Below, piece by piece: positions 53,346 through 61,188 of a DNA stretch of 64,000 nt. Within the stretch, counting starts at the first letter, position 1. The number at the start of each line of letters is the position of its first letter. The translations under genes and the position numbers were made by a program. The stretch lies in contig NZ_JBGFSP010000003.1 of NCBI RefSeq assembly GCF_041227145.1, positions 1,674,001-1,738,000 on the forward strand. Direction: 5' to 3'. Origin of the DNA: Bacteroides sp. AN502(2024). GTDB lineage: Bacteria > Bacteroidota > Bacteroidia > Bacteroidales > Bacteroidaceae. The notes under the pieces were generated by a model, which worked only from the letters and a program-made list of their open reading frames with translations, had not been told where the DNA came from and ran no database searches.

Positions 53346-55212
53346 CCGGTTTTTGTTTTTTAAGTTCATCCAGCTTTTGCTTGTCCAACGAAATGGCATG
53401 GATATTCCAACGTTGTTCTAAATCCCAGTTGGCTTTCGGCTCTACGATCTGATTATAATAATACACTTCTTCGGGCTGCACCCCTTTTTCAAAATTGCCG
53501 ATATCCCATTCACCGTTTCCATTCCGGTCGTTAATCAACCGGGCAGAGTATTTACCCGGATTTAAGAAATAAAAGTCGACATAGCCTCCTTCTTCCACTC
53601 TTCTCCGACGTACCACTTTATCCTGCGCATCCAGCAGTTCGACAAAAGCATTAGACTCCGCTCCCGTCACCACAAATGTGATTCTGGCATACTCTTCCAA
53701 GCTACGCACCTTGAAGCCTTGTTTTATTTTATCGGTAAACAACCCGTATATACCATGGAAGGCAGTCGAGTCTACCTCAAATTCATATTCCAACGCCGGC
53801 TCCCAATCATAATACAGATTAAACCTCTTCAGATTCACGGAGTCCTGTTCAAATTCAAATGGTATATCTTTCCAAAGCGTATCCACCTTTTGCCGCAGAT
53901 GGATGGCCGCCGTATCGAAACGGGCTATCGGTTCTTCAAAACTCAAAGAAATAGAGCCATATACATCCATCGACGAAGAAGCCCCCACATTTACCGACAA
54001 GAATTTCGTCGGTTCGGGTTCATCCTCCTCCCCTTTCTTTTTCTTCTTTTTCTTTTTGTCCTTATCCTTATCCGGTTCCTCTTTCTTATATTTCTGTTTC
54101 GAAACGAGATGAAGCGTATCTGTACGCGGTACCAACTGATTCAACGTATCCGTATAAAGATAAGTCAGACTCATAGCCAGCGTATCCTGCTTAAAGAGCA
54201 GAGAGTCCTTTACCCAATAATGAATGGTATCGTTCCGCTGATTCTTTTCGATGACAAAAGCATCCTTTTCATCGAAGTTCAAGCCTTTCAACACAGGCAA
54301 AGTGTCCGCCTTACCGGCAAAATAAAAAGTAAACTTATGAGGAACCAGTCTTTCCGACTTGATCAGGTATTGCGAATAGTTGAACTCCTTAAAGGCACGG
54401 AGGATGATATCATCCGGCAAATAATGCATATATTTCTTTTCAACAATCGTGTCGTAGGTCAACGAGTCCACCCAAGCCGTATCCATGCGGACACGTTCTT
54501 CCATACGAGGGATAATCAGCGAATCATGAAAAGCAATCACCTCGCTCTTCTGATTAAAAGCAAAATTCTGGTCGGCATCCATCAAACCGTAGATACGATA
54601 CTTACCGGGAGCTATCCCCCGGATAGAGAAACGTCCACGGCTATCCGTGCGTGCCACACGTTCGAAAGGCAATTTGTTGAAAGCCGAATCATTCAGGTTG
54701 GAATGTAGTCCGACCAGGATGCCTTTGATAGGTTCCAAATTAGAAGCATCAAGTACTGTTCCCGCTACTTCCATCGTATCGATCTGTGTACCGGTAGAGA
54801 ACGTAAATGCAAAATTTCCTAACGGATTACCCTCATTATTATCGACAATGGCATCCGAGAAATCAATCGTGTAAGTAGTATTCGGTTTCAAAGAGTCGAG
54901 CAGGTTCACCTGTATCCTCTTGCCGGAAGCCTTGATTTCCGGTTGCTGTATCTGAGGTGGGGAAATGACCACCTTTTCCGTCGCTTTCTCCAGCTTGATA
55001 AACTCATCAAACAGCAAAGAAACTTTCGTCCTTTTATTATTCAGAGCACCTGCAGCAGGAGTACTACCGATAAAACGGGGTGGCGTCTCATCATAAGGAC
55101 CTCCATCCGGCCGGCCGATACTGGCACAAGAATATAACATAACTCCCAGCGTTACTACCGGAAGCACCTTGCGAACTATTTGCTTTATCTTTTGATTCTC
55201 AAATTGTAACAT
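53290..55212 (-). CDS. Ig-like (Big_5) lipoprotein
   Basis: A 640-residue lipoprotein with a hydrophobic signal ending VMLYSC. An N-terminal Big_5 Ig-like domain follows (DETPPRFIGSTPAAGALN, VVISPPQIQQPEI, NTTYTIDFSDAIVDNNEGN), then a carboxypeptidase-regulatory-like segment (RVARTDSRGRFSIRGIAPG) and a second beta-rich half. A lysine run near the middle (DKDKDKKKKKKKKG) and a K/R/D-rich C-terminus are low-complexity. Such proteins are conserved in Bacteroidetes with unknown role. I choose the ATG at 55210-55212, because the next one upstream (55239) lies before the -7 element 55217-55224; only four bases separate that element from the ATG. Confidence 0.82.
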   Translation of the reverse strand: MLQFENQKIKQIVRKVLPVVTLGVMLYSCASIGRPDGGPYDETPPRFIGSTPAAGALNNKRTKVSLLFDEFIKLEKATEKVVISPPQIQQPEIKASGKRIQVNLLDSLKPNTTYTIDFSDAIVDNNEGNPLGNFAFTFSTGTQIDTMEVAGTVLDASNLEPIKGILVGLHSNLNDSAFNKLPFERVARTDSRGRFSIRGIAPGKYRIYGLMDADQNFAFNQKSEVIAFHDSLIIPRMEERVRMDTAWVDSLTYDTIVEKKYMHYLPDDIILRAFKEFNYSQYLIKSERLVPHKFTFYFAGKADTLPVLKGLNFDEKDAFVIEKNQRNDTIHYWVKDSLLFKQDTLAMSLTYLYTDTLNQLVPRTDTLHLVSKQKYKKEEPDKDKDKKKKKKKKGEEDEPEPTKFLSVNVGASSSMDVYGSISLSFEEPIARFDTAAIHLRQKVDTLWKDIPFEFEQDSVNLKRFNLYYDWEPALEYEFEVDSTAFHGIYGLFTDKIKQGFKVRSLEEYARITFVVTGAESNAFVELLDAQDKVVRRRRVEEGGYVDFYFLNPGKYSARLINDRNGNGEWDIGNFEKGVQPEEVYYYNQIVEPKANWDLEQRWNIHAISLDKQKLDELKKQKPDEDKKKKDRERDRQNRRR

Positions 55213-55216
55213 GCTG

Positions 55217-55224
55217 CAAAAATA
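55217..55224 (-). promoter_or_regulatory. -7 promoter element abutting the Ig-like lipoprotein start
   Basis: Minus-strand TATTTTTG, then CAGC and ATG: the same TTTGCAGCATG arrangement as at mnmA. It implies a leaderless or nearly leaderless transcript and decides the start codon. Confidence 0.5.
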
Positions 55225-55364
55225 AGGGTTCTTATTCAATAAATACCATACTTTCTAGCTAATTTATTCAAAAAAGGGAAGGTGGCTTGAGCTAATAAAC
55301 AATCTCGATGAGATTTTTATTTCTTTTTTCTACCAATATAATTAGTTTTATTGCCGAAAGTGAT

Positions 55365-55372
55365 TACCTTTG
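55365..55372 (+). promoter_or_regulatory. -7 promoter element upstream of the HU-HIG gene
   Basis: TACCTTTG matches TAnnTTTG. The ATG is 179 nt downstream, so the leader would be about 170 nt and would contain all four 22-bp repeats. Confidence 0.45.
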
Positions 55373-55394
55373 TTACCTAACATTTTTTCGTATA

Positions 55395-55468
55395 ACTATA
55401 GTTATTCGCAAAGTAGACTATAGTTATCCTTGCGCATAACTATAGTCATCCGCAAGGGAAACTATAGT
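55395..55468 (+). repeat. Four ACTATAGT repeats at exact 22-bp period
   Basis: ACTATAGT occurs at 55395, 55417, 55439 and 55461, each exactly 22 bp from the last. The rest of the unit is partly conserved (T/CAT, T/CCGCAA). The first copy is part of a 14-bp palindrome, ATAACTATAGTTAT. Copies 2 and 3 can pair as an 11-bp stem (ACTATAGTTAT/ATAACTATAGT), and CCTTGCG/CGCAAGG offers an alternative 7-bp stem. Two helical turns per unit would suit cooperative binding by a dimeric protein. It lies between the promoter and the HU-HIG start. Confidence 0.8.
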
Positions 55469-55551
55469 CAAACGAAATAAAAGTAGCGAACGAAGTACAA
55501 CCGGGCAGGCAAACGGATATATAAATATGCCGATACAAATCAATAACGAAT

Positions 55552-56160
55552 ATGAGCCTACATTACGACCTCTACGAAACACCTGATATCCAACAAACAG
55601 GTGAACAACAGCCCCTCCACCCCCGCGTGGTTTTCAAGGGTACCATCAACCAGGAAGAATTCCTGGACCGTGTACACAAATTCACCGGAATAAGCCGCAG
55701 TTTATTGGCAGGTGCCATGCAGTCTTTCCAAAACGAACTAAGGGATTTACTTGCCGGCGGATGGGTTGTGGAGCTGGGAGACATCGGTTACTTTTCTGTT
55801 TCCCTGCAAGGACCACCCGTCATGAAGAAAGAGGAAGTACATGCGCAATCTATCAAATTAAAGAATATCAATTTCCGACCGGGTACTCAATTTAAGAAGG
55901 AAGTGGGCTGGCAAATGAGACCGGAACGTGGAGAATCTTTCACCCGTCCTCATGGAAAAGGACGCAGTGAAGAAGAATGCCTGACCATAATCGATGAGCA
56001 TCTCAAAAAATATCCCTGCATAACTCGTGCCGATTATTGCCGATTGACAGGGCATGACAAACAGCGGGCACTCGGAGAGCTGAATGCTTTTATCAAACAA
56101 GGAGTGCTGATTCGTTACGGAGCGGGCAAACTGATAGTGTATGCAAAGAAAACAAAATGA
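55552..56160 (+). CDS. HU-HIG type DNA-binding protein with C-terminal winged helix
   Basis: A 202-residue protein with a divergent HU/IHF domain (residues ~25-125: RVVFKGTINQEEFLDRVHKF, LAGGWVVELGDIGYFSVSLQ, NINFRPGTQFKKEVGW). A C-terminal winged-helix-like part follows (LTIIDEHLKKYPCITRADYC, VLIRYGAGKLIVYAKK). HU-HIG proteins are frequent in Bacteroidetes and probably shape DNA or regulate local genes. The 22-bp repeats in its own leader make autoregulation plausible. It is a single-gene rightward unit followed by a strong hairpin. Confidence 0.85.
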   Translation: MSLHYDLYETPDIQQTGEQQPLHPRVVFKGTINQEEFLDRVHKFTGISRSLLAGAMQSFQNELRDLLAGGWVVELGDIGYFSVSLQGPPVMKKEEVHAQSIKLKNINFRPGTQFKKEVGWQMRPERGESFTRPHGKGRSEEECLTIIDEHLKKYPCITRADYCRLTGHDKQRALGELNAFIKQGVLIRYGAGKLIVYAKKTK

Positions 56161-56265
56161 TGCAATGGAACAAAAAGATAATTTGTTACACGCTAAGTTT
56201 GAGATAATGAGATTAACGACCATTCTGTTTGCCGCCTTCTGGTTCCCTTTACTTTAATTATAAAG

Positions 56266-56313
56266 AATTGCAGATAAAAAGAGATTTGTGACAAATCCTT
56301 TTCATCTGCAATT
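56266..56313. terminator. Long hairpin terminator after the HU-HIG gene
   Basis: AATTGCAGAT (56266-56275) pairs with ATCTGCAATT (56304-56313), and the inner arms (AAAAG, GATTTGT with ACAAATC, TTTT) extend it to a nearly perfect ~22-bp stem. It lies between the convergent ends of the HU-HIG gene and the FISUMP-type lipoprotein gene. Confidence 0.7.
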
Positions 56314-56370
56314 AGATAGCATTTTTAGTTGCTCAATATCGGATAATACTTATTCCGTTTAGGAAAAAAT

Positions 56371-57408
56371 TTATTTATCTTGTACAGGTCTTATTGCACA
56401 ACCAAAATTCTTAAATGGATAAGCCAAACCAGAAACCGATGTTGTGTTAAGCCCTTTATTTGCTTTATCAAAGTTTAGAACGTATGGATACGGACTTGTA
56501 CCTGTTCGCATAGTGCCTGTCCAATAATATCCCTTATCAATACTATAGCATGAAAAACCTCTTCTATATCCTGTAATTGGAAGAAATATACTGTTCCCAT
56601 TTGGACCAGTGATTTTATATCCATAATAACCATTCTTTCCTTCCCAAGTCCATATACAAGCTGAGATTAGTTCTTGGAATTCACTTTGGGTGGCAATTCT
56701 CCATTTGCCTCCCCATTTTGCTTTGGCAACATCATATATTGTGCCGCTTATTGAACTGGTTTTAGGATAATCGTTTTCATTTTCACTTTTCTTTATGCCA
56801 GTAGGATCTCCCCAACCAATTAATCCATTAAAACACCTTGTCACATCGTCTTGGATGTTTTCAGGGGTCAATGCTGCACAATCAGCATATCCCATATCTA
56901 AATTTACGTCTGCCCATTTTACACTTAGGCCTAAGTCTACAGCATTTGCCATATCAAGACCGTATTGACTCCAGCTTATAATGTAAAAACCGTCGCCATT
57001 CTCAATTTCGGCGATTGTATTAGATTTTTCATCTAAATAAACAAGGGTGTCATATTGGCTTAATAATGTGTAGCCCTTAAAAGCTAACAAGATTTCGTCC
57101 AATGACAATGTTGCTTTTGGAATAACAACGATTGTATTCAACTTGTTGTTTTTAAACCCATAGGCAATAGTTTCACCTTCGGATTGATAGCATAGCGTAT
57201 TATCTTCATCCAATAAAACGTCACAACCAGCCATTTTTGAAGATATCTGCAATTTAGGGCTGCCCCATTCTACGTAAGGCTTAAAAAATAGATATTGTGG
57301 ATCGGTGCTATCGGCGTCTTCTCCTTCATCACTACATGAGAAAAAAGAAAAACAAGCTAACGCCGTTAAAGATAGGATGAAAAGTTTTATTTTATTCATA
57401 TTCATCAT
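56371..57408 (-). CDS. FISUMP-type domain lipoprotein
   Basis: A 345-residue lipoprotein (ACFSFFSC lipobox) followed by an acidic linker. The C-terminal half is a Fibrobacter-paralog/DUF1566-like domain: AVDLGLSVKWADVNLDMGYA, KWGGKWRIATQSEFQELISA, SIFLPITGYRRGFSCYSIDK, YYWTGTMRTGTSPYPYVLNF and the ending GCAIRPVQDK. Such domains are surface-displayed in Bacteroides and of unknown binding function. It overlaps the upstream Ig-like gene by 4 bp (ATGA) and is last in a three-gene leftward operon of secreted proteins. Confidence 0.82.
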   Translation of the reverse strand: MMNMNKIKLFILSLTALACFSFFSCSDEGEDADSTDPQYLFFKPYVEWGSPKLQISSKMAGCDVLLDEDNTLCYQSEGETIAYGFKNNKLNTIVVIPKATLSLDEILLAFKGYTLLSQYDTLVYLDEKSNTIAEIENGDGFYIISWSQYGLDMANAVDLGLSVKWADVNLDMGYADCAALTPENIQDDVTRCFNGLIGWGDPTGIKKSENENDYPKTSSISGTIYDVAKAKWGGKWRIATQSEFQELISACIWTWEGKNGYYGYKITGPNGNSIFLPITGYRRGFSCYSIDKGYYWTGTMRTGTSPYPYVLNFDKANKGLNTTSVSGLAYPFKNFGCAIRPVQDK

Positions 57409-58142
57409 TTTTTATTATGTTGTTGTATAGCTTTATTTCGAAGTGCATCCATTCTCCTTTTTGAAATTTGGTAATAATAGTCCACTTCGTCATAATTAGT
57501 GCTGCTTTGCGCATTATCACCATTATTGTCACCACTATTTTCACTACCACTTCCCTCCTTCTTTACTGTTACGGTGCAAGAAGCACTAAGCCCGTTACTT
57601 GCAGTTGCAGTCACTATAGCAGTGCCGTATCCATTAGCTCCAAGAATATTATTGGAATTAACAAATGCAACGGAAGAATTGGACGACGACCAAGTTACAT
57701 TTTGCTTTGCATTAGAAGGTAAAATTGTAACGCTCATTCTATAAGTTTCGCCATAATTCAGTGCGATATTAGTAGGACTAATTTCTATACTTTTAATCTC
57801 CGTTTCTTCAACAAACACATTATAATCAACGTAACCGGAGCGTTGATATATATATTGTCCTGTAGTTGGGTCCAGTTCTCTATAATAATACAAGCAGTGT
57901 ATGGTAGCGTATCCGCTAAATGACTTAACGGCTTCTATCTTGCAAGAGTACATAGTTGTTGAAACAATCTTAACATCATTCGGTCGAGAGGAAGTCCATG
58001 CTGGTTGCCCCGCAAGCACTTTTGTTGGCAAGACAGTTGGAGAAAGCGTTTTTGTATCTCCAACTGTCATATAAACTGTTTCTGCGCATATATTTGAAAT
58101 ACAGATCAATGAAAGCAATAATAAAAAGAAGATTTTTCTCAT
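57405..58142 (-). CDS. Secreted protein with a bacterial Ig-like (Big_2) domain
   Basis: A 245-residue exported protein (signal MRKIFFLLLLSLICISNICA). The first ~100 residues start VYMTVGDTKTLSPTVLPTKV, itself like a degenerate Ig repeat. A clear Big_2 domain follows: IKSIEISPTNIALNYGETYR, TILPSNAKQNVTWSSSNSSV and GTAIVTATASNGLSASCTVT. The Ser/Asn/Gly-rich linker and basic tail have no recognised function. It is translationally coupled to the FISUMP-type lipoprotein (4-bp overlap) and lies 20 bp after the third gene of the operon. Probably a structural or adhesive surface component. Confidence 0.8.
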   Translation of the reverse strand: MRKIFFLLLLSLICISNICAETVYMTVGDTKTLSPTVLPTKVLAGQPAWTSSRPNDVKIVSTTMYSCKIEAVKSFSGYATIHCLYYYRELDPTTGQYIYQRSGYVDYNVFVEETEIKSIEISPTNIALNYGETYRMSVTILPSNAKQNVTWSSSNSSVAFVNSNNILGANGYGTAIVTATASNGLSASCTVTVKKEGSGSENSGDNNGDNAQSSTNYDEVDYYYQISKRRMDALRNKAIQQHNKK

Positions 58143-58162
58143 ATGTATTCAAAATTTAATGA

Positions 58163-59053
58163 TTATTTAGCCCACAGACGTATAAGTTCAAGGTTGCCTT
58201 TGCTTATCTCATCCCTCCATTCCGGGAAGGTCTTATCCATGATGTTGAATTCTTTATCACTGACCGTCCCGAATGAATAGCTCCACGAAGATCCGATAAG
58301 TTTTTTCACAAAGTAGGTTGTTTCCAGCCCTTGGGATGTAGCAAAATTTTCTGAAAAAGAATAAATCAAATAACACCCGATAGTAAATAACGTATTTTCC
58401 TCCGAATATTCTTTGATGCTTCCACTTTCTACATCACTAAATTTATATGAGAGACAAGCATTCCATTTTTGTTTTCCGATGCCGACTTCTCTATAATAGA
58501 ATAAATTGCCCAATGCCTTTTCACTCCCCGGAGTCAATATCGGTATATCTTCGAGAAGAACGGAACTTTTGGGAGGTACAGAAACCATTCGTTGCGCATA
58601 AGTTGTTGTCGTGACGGAAGAACTTTTGCTGCCTCCTATATTAACTCCATTCAAAGCTGTACCTACCATGCCGCCTATTCCTACGGCATCGGCTATGGCT
58701 CCTGCATTCACACCGACACCAACAGTTTGTCCTGTCATTCTCGATGTTATAGTGGGAGTATAAATAACAAAGGCTACATCGTTCTTTTTCAAATATGAAG
58801 TTCCTAAATCTATAAAAATGATTTTATCACTTTTATTTGTTACTTTAATTCTCATTGTAGGATAAGGGGCTTGCCCATAATCCTCATTTGCATATTTGGT
58901 GTATATTCCATACTGCACGCTGATATTTTCGTCTTGCGTAACGGACGAACTTGCTTTTTCAAGAAAATACCAAACAGCATTGGCTTTCTTTGCACAAATA
59001 GTATTGGATATAGCCAATACAAGCATAATAAAAACTAGACTTTTTTTCATCAT
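58163..59053 (-). CDS. Exported protein of unknown family
   Basis: A 296-residue protein with a type I-like signal (MMKKSLVFIMLVLAISNTICA). It is first in the three-gene operon of secreted proteins. The middle is Gly/Ala-rich and hydrophobic (VGVNAGAIADAVGIGGMVGT), which might insert into or lie along a membrane. The flanks resemble beta-sandwich sequence (YPTMRIKVTNKSDKIIFIDL, VSVPPKSSVLLEDIPILTPG). I do not recognise the family. No perfect -7 element precedes it; the nested hairpin 59115-59239 lies 60 bp upstream and could be part of its leader. Confidence 0.75.
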   Translation of the reverse strand: MMKKSLVFIMLVLAISNTICAKKANAVWYFLEKASSSVTQDENISVQYGIYTKYANEDYGQAPYPTMRIKVTNKSDKIIFIDLGTSYLKKNDVAFVIYTPTITSRMTGQTVGVGVNAGAIADAVGIGGMVGTALNGVNIGGSKSSSVTTTTYAQRMVSVPPKSSVLLEDIPILTPGSEKALGNLFYYREVGIGKQKWNACLSYKFSDVESGSIKEYSEENTLFTIGCYLIYSFSENFATSQGLETTYFVKKLIGSSWSYSFGTVSDKEFNIMDKTFPEWRDEISKGNLELIRLWAK

Positions 59054-59114
59054 TCTATTTAACAGATAGTTCGTTTGTTGAAATTAAAAAGGCGTGCAAC
59101 CATTCCTTAACTTG

Positions 59115-59239
59115 CTACTCATTCGGTTACCGCCAAGTGACCTGTTCACGCAAGCGACAGAATAGTCCACGCCCTATGAGCGTGAACTTCCCATTCACTT
59201 GTCCTCGTGTAACGAATATTGGCGGTATTCAATGAGTAG
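59115..59239. ncRNA. Candidate structured RNA: 125-nt nested hairpin
   Basis: Four perfectly complementary segment pairs are nested. CTACTCATT pairs with AATGAGTAG (59115-59123/59231-59239), TACCGCC with GGCGGTA (59128-59134/59221-59227), AAGTGA with TCACTT (59135-59140/59195-59200), and GTTCACGC with GCGTGAAC (59144-59151/59180-59187). They form one long rod with bulges and a 28-nt apical loop. Read on the minus strand it is followed by GCACGCC and TTTTT (terminator-like) and then the operon at 59053. It may be a leader RNA, an independent sRNA or a small palindromic repeat; strand and promoter are unproven. Confidence 0.4.
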
Positions 59240-59502
59240 AGAACAAGAGCTGTGAAGCTCAATATCTATATGTTCATTTCAAATGTTTTAAATGGAAGCG
59301 CTTCCTTCGGTTTATTTTTGTCACACATTCCATGTAACATTTTATAACTCAAATCTGCGTAATGTCATTTTTCCAAATGTACAAAACTCCTTAATGTCAA
59401 TAACATTTCGGATGCGTTCCCCTCGTTCTGTGTCTGTTTCCTAACCTCCTTTTTTAACATTATTACTGTCTATTGATAATACTATGCAAAAGTAACTCCT
59501 TT
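59240..59502. other. Intergenic region with a perfect 12-bp palindrome
   Basis: No gene is seen. GGAAGCGCTTCC (59294-59305) is a perfect palindrome that resembles LacI-family operators. It lies about 55 bp upstream, in minus-strand terms, of the nested hairpin. The rest is AT-rich without further structure that I can support. Confidence 0.4.
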
Positions 59503-59688
59503 TTATGAAAAATGAGAATGCTTGATGTAGAAAATATTCAAATCTGTAAATTGCAATCTGGATAAACTACGCTCCGTCATCAATTCATAGATACGGTTAG
59601 AAATGGTAAATTCCAAAGACACCTCTTGCTGGATAGCCGAAGAGGTACTTGCCAACATTTCATCAAAAGACGTCTTTATCGTTTTCAT
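59503..59688 (-). pseudogene. Truncated XRE-type (HigA-like) regulator
   Basis: 61 residues matching the N-terminal half of Bacteroides XRE antitoxin-like regulators: FDEMLASTSSAIQQEVSLEF, TISNRIYELMTERSLSRLQF. The recognition helix and C-terminal half are replaced by an unrelated tail (TDLNIFYIKHSHFS). A -7 element TACCTTTG (minus strand, 59693-59700) stands four bases before its ATG. The usual HigB-like toxin gene is absent. It probably no longer binds DNA. Confidence 0.6.
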
Positions 59689-59692
59689 ATAT

Positions 59693-59700
59693 CAAAGGTA
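59693..59700 (-). promoter_or_regulatory. -7 promoter element abutting the truncated regulator
   Basis: Minus-strand TACCTTTG, then ATAT and ATG: exact consensus, with only four bases before the start codon, the third case of this arrangement in the window. Confidence 0.45.
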
Positions 59701-59725
59701 TTTTTTGTTTCTATTGTATTTTCTG

Positions 59726-59866
59726 TCACCAATATAGTCCCATTTTTCCTTCCGGACGGAAGAAACGCTCAAATGCGCCAAAGTCCGCTATGCGCCCGAT
59801 TATATTCAAAGAACGTTCAAATTCTCTCTCGGCTGCCTTTACCAATCTTAATTCAGCTTCACTCAT
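59726..59866 (-). CDS. Small protein of 46 residues, unknown
   Basis: A charged 46-residue ORF (starting MSEAELRLVKAAEREFERSL and ending PEGKMGLYW) with amphipathic helical character. It is supported by a perfect -7 element on the minus strand 20 nt upstream (59887-59894, TACCTTTG) and by its position 37 bp before the truncated XRE regulator. It could be the small partner of a former toxin-antitoxin operon, but I do not recognise the family. Confidence 0.45.
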   Translation of the reverse strand: MSEAELRLVKAAEREFERSLNIIGRIADFGAFERFFRPEGKMGLYW

Positions 59867-59886
59867 ATTCTTTATTTTTTCCTGTA

Positions 59887-59894
59887 CAAAGGTA
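59887..59894 (-). promoter_or_regulatory. -7 promoter element for the 46-residue ORF
   Basis: Minus-strand TACCTTTG, a perfect TAnnTTTG, 20 nt before the ATG at 59866. Confidence 0.45.
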
Positions 59895-60011
59895 CAAGAC
59901 GTTATCCACAAGTTTAGAAACAACGGTTTATTTATCAGTGATTTGCATCATTCTGCTTACCTGCAAATGACTCTCATAAACTTAATTCTGTAACCTGTAA
60001 AAAAGTAAGTT

Positions 60012-60155
60012 GTGAGATCAACATTTAAGATGCTGTTCTATGTGAACGGCAGTAAGGAGAAAGACCGTTCAGACCGGACGTATCGAAAATACAGGACATC
60101 CGCAAGGCAATCCACGCTATCTATAAAAACAAAGACATTGAACGAAACTGAAACG
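60012..60155 (+). pseudogene. Possible head of a tyrosine recombinase, joined to foreign sequence
   Basis: The first 17 codons from a GTG (MRSTFKMLFYVNGSKEK) look like the N-terminus of Bacteroides phage-type integrases. Within about 50 bases the similarity ends. A different frame then reads KIQDIRKAIHAIYKNKDIE, typical of a helical protein but not identified. It seems to be a scar where two mobile fragments were joined. Confidence 0.3.
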
Positions 60156-60359
60156 ATGAAATATGTCAAACAAACCAATGACATCAACCATGATGTTTAC
60201 AGCCTTGAAACGGTTATACCTGTTGCATTCAGGGTATGCAGTAGAGAGAGTATGGCGTTCAGATGGTTTGTAATAAGTGAAATCTGCGCCACCAAGAAAG
60301 GAAGCCCGGTCACATTGTTCTTTTCTTGTGGCAAGGGCGGCAACCTATGGTATAACTGA
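60156..60359 (+). CDS. Hypothetical 67-residue ORF
   Basis: An ATG-started ORF (MKYVKQTNDINHDVYSLETV, later FFSCGKGGNLWYN) in the graveyard region. I recognise no family and no promoter. It could be a fragment of a mobile-element gene or not be expressed. It is included because it is the only reasonable frame over this stretch. Confidence 0.25.
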   Translation: MKYVKQTNDINHDVYSLETVIPVAFRVCSRESMAFRWFVISEICATKKGSPVTLFFSCGKGGNLWYN

Positions 60360-60413
60360 CGCTCTTGGGGCATCCGGCAACGGAAACAAGCGACTGACGG
60401 AAAATCAGGCATT

Positions 60414-60599
60414 TTACATTTGAGCTAACAATCCACAAAATAAAGCTACGCCAAAACTTAAGAACGTTCCAGCAAGGACATATTCGGTTTTTGCTGTATC
60501 TGTTTCCTTAAAACGGAGCAATGACTTTGCTGCGATAATAAAGCCGATGGCTTCATATTGTCCCAAGAGGACAAAGACAATGGTTAGGATGCGCTCCAA
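60414..60599 (-). CDS. Small two-helix membrane protein
   Basis: 61 residues with two hydrophobic segments (ILTIVFVLLGQYEAIGFIIA and YVLAGTFLSFGVALFCGLLA) separated by a charged loop (KSLLRFKETDTAKTE). The start would be a TTG at 60599 that overlaps the frame-restored end of the SatD-like gene, so the two are likely co-transcribed. Function is unknown; small membrane proteins like this often accompany SatD-type genes on Bacteroides accessory elements, as far as I recall. Confidence 0.5.
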   Translation of the reverse strand: MERILTIVFVLLGQYEAIGFIIAAKSLLRFKETDTAKTEYVLAGTFLSFGVALFCGLLAQM

Positions 60600-60636
60600 T
60601 ATGTGGAATGTTCGTTTACGCTGGATTGCTTAATGC

Positions 60637-61188
60637 CTATTTTTTTGCAATATCTACTTCTTTCATGGACAACAGCTTGTAATATACGACTTCGCTCTGC
60701 CGTTTAGTGCAGTTATTTATCAAAGCATTTGTAAGAGTGCCTACAGTTTTAAGCGATGCGGATAGCCTCTCATTCTCGATGACAATTAACAATGTTCCTT
60801 TATTGGGAGTTCCAAGCTTTTCAAGGTTCCGTCCCGAAAGGTATATGGCTTCTCCATCCATGATTCCCTGTTCCCGGTCTACAATTCGCATATCTCCGAC
60901 GCCTATTGCCATACGCACCCCATACATCTGAAAACCTTTTGTATGTTTGTTTTCTGTTACATCGAATGATTTAATGCAGGATTTTATCAGTAAAGCTATA
61001 CGGAGAGCTTTTGACACATCCGTAGTCAAGCACTCAATATAATCACCTTTAATCTGTCTGCCCCAGAAATCCGGATATAATGTTTTAAATAATCGAAACA
61101 AATCGGAAATTCTTTGCTTCAATCTGATTGTATCCTCTTTTGATATGGCCGTAGAGGATACTATATCTGCGGAAATGGCCGCATACAT
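60637..61188 (-). pseudogene. SatD-family protein, truncated in the C-terminal helix-turn-helix
   Basis: A 183-residue frame matching SatD-type proteins: MYAAISADIVSSTAISKEDT, DFWGRQIKGDYIECLTTDVS and MYGVRMAIGVGDMRIVDREQ. The family ends in a helix-turn-helix beginning VDIAKKLGISQSAVNQ. Here the frame stops at VDIAKK, inside a run of seven A, and the +1-corrected frame continues IGIKQSSVNEHSTYW. A one-base deletion has thus removed the DNA-binding end. Either a recent mutation or a sequencing slip in the homopolymer. Confidence 0.65.

Noticed and set aside
55395..55468. CRISPR-like or phage attachment repeats
   Set aside because: The 8-bp core at exact 22-bp spacing is too short and regular for CRISPR, and no integrase gene is adjacent. 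An operator or leader fits better.
59115..59239. Retron or group II intron RNA
   Set aside because: No reverse transcriptase or maturase gene is nearby, and no characteristic domain V or msr-msd layout was recognised.
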